19,954 nucleotides of DNA from Parvibaculum sp964560165. Its GTDB lineage: Bacteria > Pseudomonadota > Alphaproteobacteria > Parvibaculales > Parvibaculaceae. A model generated the notes under the pieces. It was not told the DNA's origin and did no database searches. It saw only the letters and a list, made by a program, of their open reading frames with translations. The stretch is taken from contig CAZLLB010000036.1 of assembly GCA_964560165.1 (NCBI GenBank), positions 1-19,954 of the forward strand. The letters are read 5' to 3'. Position numbers and translations under genes: made by a program. Shown one piece after another: positions 14,621 to 19,954 of this stretch (positions are counted from its first letter, which is position 1; the number at the start of each line of letters is the position of its first letter).

Positions 14621-15550
14621 TTGCGCGATCCCTATCACATACTCGGCCTGTCGCCGGATGCCGGTGCTGCCGAGATCAAGGCAGCTTATCGGCGGCTGGC
14701 TAAAAAATATCACCCCGACGCACAGGGCGCCGAGACACCCGGCACGCCATCGCGATTTCAGGAAGTGACCGCCGCCTATAATCTGCTCAAGGATGGCGGT
14801 GCGCGGGCGCGACTTGACGCGCAGATGCGTGACAGAGCAAAGCCGCGCGCCCATGCGCAAACCAACGAGATTTTCAGAGAAGCACCTTTTGCCACGGGCC
14901 GGGCGAAGCAGGACACTGCTTTCCAAGCGGAGGCGACGGCGGAATCCGACCCTGATATCTTCTCGGAACTCTTCGGCGGCTTGCGCAATGCGGGCAAGCG
15001 CGTTTTCCGCGCTCGCGGCGAGGACCAGATCTATAAGCTCTCAGTGCCCTTTCTCGAGGCGGCGCGCGGCGGCAAGAGGCGTGTTGCCTTGACCAGCGGG
15101 CGGTCGCTCGACATTCACATCCCGGCTGGAATCGAGGAAGGTCAGCAGATTCGTCTGCGCGCCCAAGGCGGCGAGGGCTTTGGCGGCGCACCGGCGGGCG
15201 ATGTGCTGATTACTATTTCGATTGAGCCGCACGAGACGCTGCGGCGCGAGGGTCATGATATTTACCTGACCCTGCCGGTCTCTCTTCCTGAGGCCGTTCT
15301 CGGTACGAAAATCGAGGTAGTCACAGTTTCGGGTCCGGTCACCCTTTCAATTCCCGCTGGGTCAAACACTGGAACGCGGTTGCGTCTCAAGAGCAAAGGT
15401 ATTGCCCCAGAAGGCGGGGCGACACCGGGCGATCAATATGTAACGCTTGATCTCGTTCTGCCCGACACGCAAGACACCGCTTTGCGTGATTTTGCGGCCG
15501 GATGGGCTGCAGGGCTTGCTCATGATCCGCGCCGCAAGCCTTCGCTTTAA
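14621..15550 (+). CDS. J-domain co-chaperone (CbpA/DnaJ-like, no zinc finger)
   Basis: A 309-residue type II J-domain protein. The N-terminal J domain (residues 1-65, DPYHILGLSP, with catalytic HPD at 31-33) would stimulate the ATPase of DnaK. A flexible, poorly conserved segment (70-130, including SDPDIFSELFGGL) follows. Two substrate-binding C-terminal domains start at about 137 (YKLSVPFLEAARGGKRRV, then DIHIPAGIEEGQQIRLRAQG). There are no CxxCxGxG repeats, so it is CbpA-like, not DnaJ proper. The start must be TTG: TAA at 14588-14590 is in frame ten codons upstream with no other start between, and GGAG lies seven bases before TTG. The C-terminal ~20 residues lack a dimerisation signature. 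It is last in the lipoprotein-Sel1 run and precedes a terminator. Confidence 0.92.
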   Translation: MRDPYHILGLSPDAGAAEIKAAYRRLAKKYHPDAQGAETPGTPSRFQEVTAAYNLLKDGGARARLDAQMRDRAKPRAHAQTNEIFREAPFATGRAKQDTAFQAEATAESDPDIFSELFGGLRNAGKRVFRARGEDQIYKLSVPFLEAARGGKRRVALTSGRSLDIHIPAGIEEGQQIRLRAQGGEGFGGAPAGDVLITISIEPHETLRREGHDIYLTLPVSLPEAVLGTKIEVVTVSGPVTLSIPAGSNTGTRLRLKSKGIAPEGGATPGDQYVTLDLVLPDTQDTALRDFAAGWAAGLAHDPRRKPSL

Positions 15551-15555
15551 ACCAT

Positions 15556-15606
15556 AAAAAATCGCCTAAATCCGCCGAATCGCGGCAGAAGCAGGGGCGG
15601 CTTTTT
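15556..15606 (+). terminator. Candidate intrinsic terminator after J-domain gene
   Basis: AAAAAATCGCC (15556-15566) can pair with GGCGGCTTTTT (15596-15606): ten of eleven positions pair including one G-U, ending in a T run. An alternative stem CCGCC (15572-15576)/GGCGG (15596-15600) is immediately followed by CTTTTT. It sits just after the J-domain stop and before fabI, so it may separate these transcripts. With A and T tracts on both sides it could act in both directions. Confidence 0.5.
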
Positions 15607-15681
15607 GATGGACCCAACTAGGCTATTGTGTAGGATGCGCGCGATTTCAAAACGACGTGAACGAACAAGGCGAGGCAGGCG

Positions 15682-16521
15682 ATGAGCGACGCCACAACGA
15701 AAACAGCACCCGTGCGCGGCACCGGCCTGATGGCCGGTAAACGCGGCCTCATCATGGGCGTCGCCAATAACCGGTCCATCGCCTGGGGCATTGCCAAGGC
15801 CTGTGCTGATCAGGGCGCGGAACTGGCTTTCACCTTTCAGGGCGAGGCGCTGCAAAAGCGCGTCATACCGCTCGCTGAATCCATCGGCTCAACGCTGATC
15901 CTGCCTTGCGACGTGACGGACGCCGCGAGCATGGATGCGGTGTTTGCAAAACTCGAAGCCGAATGGGGAAAGCTCGACTTTTTTGTCCATGCCATCGCCT
16001 ATTCGGCCAAGGACGAGCTGACGGGACGCTATGTCGATACGTCGCTCGACAACTTCACTGCCAGCATGGCGATCTCCTGCTACTCGTTTGTCGCGCTCTG
16101 CCAGCGCGCCGAGAAGCTGATGACCGACGGTGGCTCCATCGTCACGCTTACCTATTACGGCTCGGAAAAAGTGATCCCGCATTACAACGTCATGGGCGTT
16201 GCGAAAGCGGCGCTTGAGGCGAGCGTGCGCTATCTCGCGGTCGATCTCGGACGCAACAACATCCGCGTCAACGCCGTTTCAGCCGGACCTATCAAGACGC
16301 TTGCCGCCTCGGGCATCGGCGACTTCCGCTATATTCTGAAGTGGAACGAACTCAATGCGCCGATGAAGCGCACCGTGACGATTGAGGAAGTGGGCAACTC
16401 CGCGCTCTACCTTCTTTCCGATCTGGGTTCCGGTGTGACCGGCGAAGTGCATCATGTCGATGCCGGTTATCACGTCGTCGGCATGAAGGCTGAAGACGCG
16501 CCTGACATGAGCATCGTCTGA
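15682..16521 (+). CDS. fabI: Enoyl-[acyl-carrier-protein] reductase (NADH)
   Basis: A 279-residue FabI that reduces the trans-2-enoyl-ACP double bond in the last step of each fatty acid elongation cycle. The nucleotide-binding region GVANNRSIAWGIA is at 26-38. The catalytic pair Y168/K175 (HYNVMGVAK) and the adjacent Y158 match E. coli Y156, K163 and Y146. AGPIKTLAASGIGDF and the C-terminal VGNSALYLLSDL are typical. A basic/polar N-terminal extension of ~15 residues is longer than in E. coli but common in this group. The residue equivalent to E. coli G93 is Ala106. GAGG six bases before the ATG is the ribosome binding site. Four bases separate its stop from aroC, so the two are cotranscribed. 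It is an essential cytoplasmic enzyme. Confidence 0.96.
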   Translation: MSDATTKTAPVRGTGLMAGKRGLIMGVANNRSIAWGIAKACADQGAELAFTFQGEALQKRVIPLAESIGSTLILPCDVTDAASMDAVFAKLEAEWGKLDFFVHAIAYSAKDELTGRYVDTSLDNFTASMAISCYSFVALCQRAEKLMTDGGSIVTLTYYGSEKVIPHYNVMGVAKAALEASVRYLAVDLGRNNIRVNAVSAGPIKTLAASGIGDFRYILKWNELNAPMKRTVTIEEVGNSALYLLSDLGSGVTGEVHHVDAGYHVVGMKAEDAPDMSIV

Positions 16522-16525
16522 CACC

Positions 16526-17611
16526 ATGTCCCACAACACGTTCGGCCATCTCTTTCGCGTGACGACCTGGGGCGAAAGCCATGGGCCTGCACTCGGCTGC
16601 GTGGTCGATGGCGCACCGCCGCGCCTTCCGCTGAGGGCTGAAGACATTCAAGTCTGGCTCGACAAGCGCAAGCCCGGCCAGTCTCGTTTTACGACGCAGC
16701 GGCGCGAACCCGATACGGTAAAAATCCTCTCCGGCACGTTCATCGACGATGAAACGGGCGAGGAAGTGACGACCGGGACGCCGATCTCGCTGATGATCGA
16801 GAATGTCGATCAGCGGTCGAAAGACTATGGCGACATCAAAGAGAAATTCCGCCCCGGCCATGCGGATTACACTTATCTCGCCAAATATGGCATCCGGGAT
16901 TATCGCGGTGGCGGACGCTCATCGGCGCGCGAGACAGCGGCGCGTGTCGCAGCGGGTGCCGTCGCGCGCAAGGTTCTCGCAGGCGTGACCATTCGCGGTG
17001 CGCTGGTACAGATGGGCCCGCACAAGATCGACCGTGCTAATTGGGACTGGAACGAGACAGGCAATAATCCGTTCTGGTGCCCAGACGCCAAAGCGGCGGC
17101 AAACTGGGAAGACTATCTCGATGGTGTGCGCAAGGCGGGCTCGTCCTGCGGCGCGATCATCGAGGTTGTGGCCAGCGGCGTTCCCGCCGGTTGGGGCGCG
17201 CCGATTTACGGCAAGCTCGATGCCGACATCGCAGCAGCGCTCATGAGCATCAACGCGGTCAAGGGCGTCGAGATCGGTGATGGTTTTGCAACCGCCGCAA
17301 TGACCGGCGAAGAAAATGCCGACGAGATGCGATCGGGAAATGACGGTCCCATCTTCACGTCGAACCATGCAGGCGGCGTTCTCGGTGGCATATCGTCGGG
17401 ACAGGACGTCGTTGCGCGTTTCGCTGTGAAGCCGACCTCCTCGATCCTTGCGTCGCGCCAGACGATCACCAAGGCCGGTGCGGATACCGAGATCGTGACC
17501 AAGGGTCGCCACGACCCATGCGTCGGCATACGCGCGGTACCGGTGGGCGAAGCCATGATCGCCTGCGTTCTGGCCGACCACCTGCTCCGCCATCGCGGAC
17601 AAGTCGGCTAG
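16526..17611 (+). CDS. aroC: Chorismate synthase
   Basis: A 361-residue enzyme that removes phosphate from 5-enolpyruvylshikimate 3-phosphate to give chorismate, using reduced FMN as a catalyst; the last step of the shikimate pathway feeding aromatic amino acids, folate and quinones. Signatures visible: FRVTTWGESHGPALGC at 10-25 with the conserved histidine H19, RPGHADYTYLAKYG at 109-122 with H112, and DYRGGGRSSARET at 125-137. Length is normal for the family. No strong ribosome binding site precedes it, but fabI ends four bases upstream, so translational coupling is likely. It ends in a four-base overlap with the convergent methyltransferase gene. Confidence 0.97.
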   Translation: MSHNTFGHLFRVTTWGESHGPALGCVVDGAPPRLPLRAEDIQVWLDKRKPGQSRFTTQRREPDTVKILSGTFIDDETGEEVTTGTPISLMIENVDQRSKDYGDIKEKFRPGHADYTYLAKYGIRDYRGGGRSSARETAARVAAGAVARKVLAGVTIRGALVQMGPHKIDRANWDWNETGNNPFWCPDAKAAANWEDYLDGVRKAGSSCGAIIEVVASGVPAGWGAPIYGKLDADIAAALMSINAVKGVEIGDGFATAAMTGEENADEMRSGNDGPIFTSNHAGGVLGGISSGQDVVARFAVKPTSSILASRQTITKAGADTEIVTKGRHDPCVGIRAVPVGEAMIACVLADHLLRHRGQVG

Positions 17612-18654
17612 GCCGCGCCCTTTCGGAACACCATGACCTTCGAGAGAAATGCCAGCGCCACATCTGTCTGCGCGAGGTCGTGCCGCGCGAATAACGCTTT
17701 AAAATCCTCCACCAGATATGAACCAAAATAGGGTTCGTGGAAGCCGATGGGGAAGAACTCAAGAAGCCCGTCATAGCTCGGCGTATCGCCTGTTTGCAGC
17801 GCATCGACGACGACGGCGATGCCGCCCGGCTTCAGCACACGGGCGATTTCTGCGGCGATGACTTTTCGAATCTTCGGTGGCAATTCGTGAAAGAGATAGA
17901 TGCAGGTGACTGCGTCTTGCGAGGCGTCGGCAAGCGGCATCGTTTCAGCATTTGCCTCGATGAGAGAGACATTGCGACGGGTGCCGAGACGCGAGCGCGC
18001 TTCCGCAATATAGGCGGGCGACAAATCAAGGCCCGTGATGTTGAGGCGCGGGTAGTTGGCCGCTACATCCTCAAGAAAACGCCCTGTGCCGCAAGCGACG
18101 TCGAGGAGACTGAGTTTGCGCTGATCGCGACCACGTAGTGCCTCGGCGAGCGGCACCAGCGCCTGACGGCGCATCGCGCCTGCTGTGCCGTTGAAAAGCA
18201 CTTCGACCTGCGTGTCATAGAGCTTCGCGGAATCTTCAGAAAACCAGCCACCTGTCTGATAATGGAAGTTCTGGAGATAGTAGCGTGGGTAGCGGGCACG
18301 CAATTCATCGGTCAGCACTTCGGAATGGCGGCGCGAAAGGCGGCGCTCATCGACCTTTCTCGCGTCTTTAAAAAAGCGGAGACTTGCAGCAACAGCCTCG
18401 GCAGGCGCGGCAAGGCCATCGGGTGCGCGATAGAGGCCCGCTTCAATATTTTTCCAGTCGCGCTCGAAAAGCGCCCTCATGCCTGCGACGAGGCCCTTCC
18501 AGTTCGGCACCTTGCCTTGCACGGAGACAGGCTCTTCGCCCGGTGGCACCAAGGGACCGCGCATGCGGTTGACCGCAAGGTAATGGCCGACATACCAGGC
18601 AACGCGCGCGCCCTGCCCCAGCCCATAGCCTATCCTTGAAAGCGGGCTCGCCAT
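17608..18654 (-). CDS. SAM-dependent methyltransferase of unknown substrate
   Basis: A 348-residue class I (Rossmann-fold) methyltransferase. SAM-binding motif I LLDVACGTGRFLED is at about 183-196, the acidic residue of motif II is D210 (ITGLDLS), and a motif IV-like segment (DAVTCIYLFHELPPKIR) follows, as in UbiE/COQ5-type enzymes. The ~180-residue N-terminal part (including RYPRYYLQNFHYQTGGWFSEDS) is not a standard methyltransferase domain and probably decides the substrate. No signal peptide is evident, though the N-terminus (YGLGQGARVAWYVGHYLAV) is mildly hydrophobic. Its AAAGGAGTGA ribosome binding site overlaps the stop codon of the rlmD-like gene six bases upstream, so the two are coupled. 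Substrate could be a quinone, lipid or other small molecule; this is not determinable here. Confidence 0.9.
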   Translation of the reverse strand: MASPLSRIGYGLGQGARVAWYVGHYLAVNRMRGPLVPPGEEPVSVQGKVPNWKGLVAGMRALFERDWKNIEAGLYRAPDGLAAPAEAVAASLRFFKDARKVDERRLSRRHSEVLTDELRARYPRYYLQNFHYQTGGWFSEDSAKLYDTQVEVLFNGTAGAMRRQALVPLAEALRGRDQRKLSLLDVACGTGRFLEDVAANYPRLNITGLDLSPAYIAEARSRLGTRRNVSLIEANAETMPLADASQDAVTCIYLFHELPPKIRKVIAAEIARVLKPGGIAVVVDALQTGDTPSYDGLLEFFPIGFHEPYFGSYLVEDFKALFARHDLAQTDVALAFLSKVMVFRKGAA

Positions 18655-18660
18655 GAAGGC

Positions 18661-19935
18661 TCACTCCTTTCGGAAAATTCCAACCAGCTCAATATGAGGC
18701 GACCAAAGAAATTGGTCCACCGGCGTCACGCGTGTGAGCCTGTAGCCACCGTCGATCAATGTGCGTGCATCGCGGGCAAAGGTCGCGGGATTGCAGGAAA
18801 CGCCAACGAGCAAGGGTACGTTTGATTTTGCCAGCATCTCGGCTTGTGCCGCTGCTCCGGCACGCGGCGGATCGAAGACTACGGCGTCGTTCTTCAGCAG
18901 TTCGGATGAATGGAGGGGGCGACGGAAGAGATCTCGCGTTACGAGGGCAACGGGCTTCAACCCGAGCGCCGGACCTTGCTGGCGAAGCGCACGGTCGAGA
19001 GCCGCCAGCGACTTGCCTTCACCTTCGACTGCAAGGGTGGTCGCGCGCTTTGCCAGCGCCGCCGTGAACGTGCCGCAACCGGCAAAGAGATCGACGACGC
19101 GCTTTGCATCTCCCACACCTTCGAGAACGAGGCGAACGAGTTCCGCCTCTCCCTCCGCCGTCGCCTGCAGAAAAGCACCAGGCGGCGGCGCGACGCGCAG
19201 GCCGGAGAAGGTGACGATGGGTGTGCGGCGTTCGGCGAGAATATCGCCATCCCATGTGAGGCGCGCGAAGTTGGCGGCGGCCGCGCGTTTGGCAAGCTCG
19301 CTGCGAAGCGGGCCATCAGGCGCTTCCTTGCCGCCGCTGACCGCGACGTCGAGCCCCGCTTCAGTCAAGGTAACCGAGAGCGAAGCCCTTCCTTTGCGCG
19401 AGAGGCCGGGCTCGACAAGTTGTGCGAGCCCTTCCAATGCACTTTCGATCTCGGGCACCACAAGCGGACATTCCTGCGCGGCCATGATCGTGTGGCTGGC
19501 GCGCATGTAATAGCCTATGGTCACGCCCTTTTTGGTGCGCGTTGCTGCAAGCGTTGCGCGGCGGCGACTATGCGGTGCCGCCGCTACGAGCGGCTCGACA
19601 TCGCAGTCGATGCCACGCGCTTTCAAAGCCGCCATGACCTGAAGGCGCTTCCATTCGGCATAGGCGCTCGCCCGCATGTGCTGCAAGGAACAGCCGCCAC
19701 AGATACCGAAATGTTTGCAAGACGCGGCAACGCGCTCGGGCGAGGGCTCAAGAATTTTCAGAAGTTCCGCCCTCCCCTCCCCCAGCGTGCGGACGCGAGC
19801 GCGCTCACCAGCAAGCGTGAAGGGAACGAAAAGCTGACCGGCATCCGTCTCCGCAACGCCGTCGCCGAGATGACCTAACGAGGCGATAGTGACGTCGATT
19901 TCGGTGGCTACTTCATTTGGCGCGACGGGCTGCAA
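18661..19935 (-). CDS. 23S rRNA/tRNA (uracil-5-)-methyltransferase, RlmD/TrmA family
   Basis: A 424-residue RNA m5U methyltransferase. A TRAM RNA-binding domain is at residues 1-62. Cysteines C73, C79, C82 (CKHFGICGGCSLQH) and C156 form the [4Fe-4S] ligand set with RlmD-like spacing. SAM motif I VVDLFAGCGTF is at 280-290, FDPPRAG at 354-360, nucleophilic cysteine C381 in VSCNPATFARD, and the catalytic base glutamate in HIELV (about 416). Fe-S ligands point to RlmD (23S U1939-type) rather than TrmA, but the target base cannot be confirmed. The start is TTG: TGA is directly upstream in frame, and AAGGA lies eight bases before the TTG. It precedes the coupled methyltransferase gene by six bases. 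Confidence 0.93.
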   Translation of the reverse strand: MQPVAPNEVATEIDVTIASLGHLGDGVAETDAGQLFVPFTLAGERARVRTLGEGRAELLKILEPSPERVAASCKHFGICGGCSLQHMRASAYAEWKRLQVMAALKARGIDCDVEPLVAAAPHSRRRATLAATRTKKGVTIGYYMRASHTIMAAQECPLVVPEIESALEGLAQLVEPGLSRKGRASLSVTLTEAGLDVAVSGGKEAPDGPLRSELAKRAAAANFARLTWDGDILAERRTPIVTFSGLRVAPPPGAFLQATAEGEAELVRLVLEGVGDAKRVVDLFAGCGTFTAALAKRATTLAVEGEGKSLAALDRALRQQGPALGLKPVALVTRDLFRRPLHSSELLKNDAVVFDPPRAGAAAQAEMLAKSNVPLLVGVSCNPATFARDARTLIDGGYRLTRVTPVDQFLWSPHIELVGIFRKE

Positions 19936-19954
19936 TCAGAAATTCCTTGTTGCC

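Noticed and set aside
15682..16521. FabI Ala106 (E. coli G93 position) read as intrinsic triclosan resistance
   Set aside because: Substitutions at E. coli G93 confer resistance, but alanine is the natural residue in some triclosan-sensitive FabI proteins such as that of Staphylococcus aureus, so it is not evidence of resistance here.
18910..19878. Plus-strand ORF of 322 codons
   Set aside because: Antisense to the RlmD-like gene, whose Fe-S and catalytic motifs are complete; the plus-strand product is low-complexity Arg-rich sequence.
1..19954. Whole-window search for mobile elements, CRISPR, toxin-antitoxin or defence genes
   Set aside because: No transposase, integrase, repeat-spacer array, reverse transcriptase, nuclease/helicase set or toxin-antitoxin pair was found; all major ORFs fit housekeeping, transport or metabolic families.

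Overview
The window looks like ordinary chromosomal DNA from an alphaproteobacterium, most likely of the Hyphomicrobiales (Rhizobiales) type. The reasons are the moderately high GC content, the protein families present, and the gene order pdxH / glycine-zipper lipoprotein / J-domain protein / fabI / aroC, an arrangement known from this group. The genus cannot be fixed by eye. I see no phage, transposon, integron, CRISPR array, rRNA or tRNA, and nothing that is convincingly a new defence or mobile system. Genes are packed tightly, with no gene-free stretch longer than about 300 bases.

Layout. (1) 1-322: the 3' end of an acyl-CoA synthetase gene that begins outside the window. (2) 323-635: a non-coding region ending in two related palindromes, the likely operators of the next gene. 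(3) 621-4729 (+): a MarR-type repressor, an EmrA-like membrane fusion protein and an EmrB-like 14-helix exporter, followed 51 bases later by a metallo-beta-lactamase-fold hydrolase; probably a self-regulated drug or lipophile efflux operon. (4) 7148-4734 (-): an AlkK/DmdB-type acyl-CoA ligase and a DUF1499 membrane protein, with a structured mRNA leader. (5) 7358-10710 (+): amidase, class III aminotransferase and a small uncharacterised protein, a probable small catabolic operon. (6) 13076-10714 (-): pdxH, a FieF-like cation efflux protein and a short-chain dehydrogenase. (7) 13243-15550 (+): a 17-kDa-antigen-like lipoprotein, a Sel1-repeat exported protein and a CbpA-like J-domain protein, ending at a candidate terminator. 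(8) 15682-17611 (+): fabI and aroC, housekeeping genes for fatty acid and aromatic amino acid synthesis. (9) 19935-17608 (-): an RlmD/TrmA-family RNA methyltransferase followed by a SAM-dependent methyltransferase of unknown substrate.

How the parts fit together. Most of the window is core metabolism, envelope and RNA modification. The two accessory-looking parts are the efflux cassette with its repressor and operators, and the amidase/aminotransferase group. The most specific non-coding signals are the paired AGCA-N-TGCT palindromes upstream of marR, the alternative stem-loops in the acyl-CoA ligase leader, and a hairpin covering part of the ribosome binding site of the J-domain gene. Three genes (pdxH, the J-domain gene, the rlmD-like gene) appear to start with TTG, because in-frame stops leave no upstream ATG or GTG. 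All three convergent junctions are almost without spacing; at one, both stop codons share a single CTAG.
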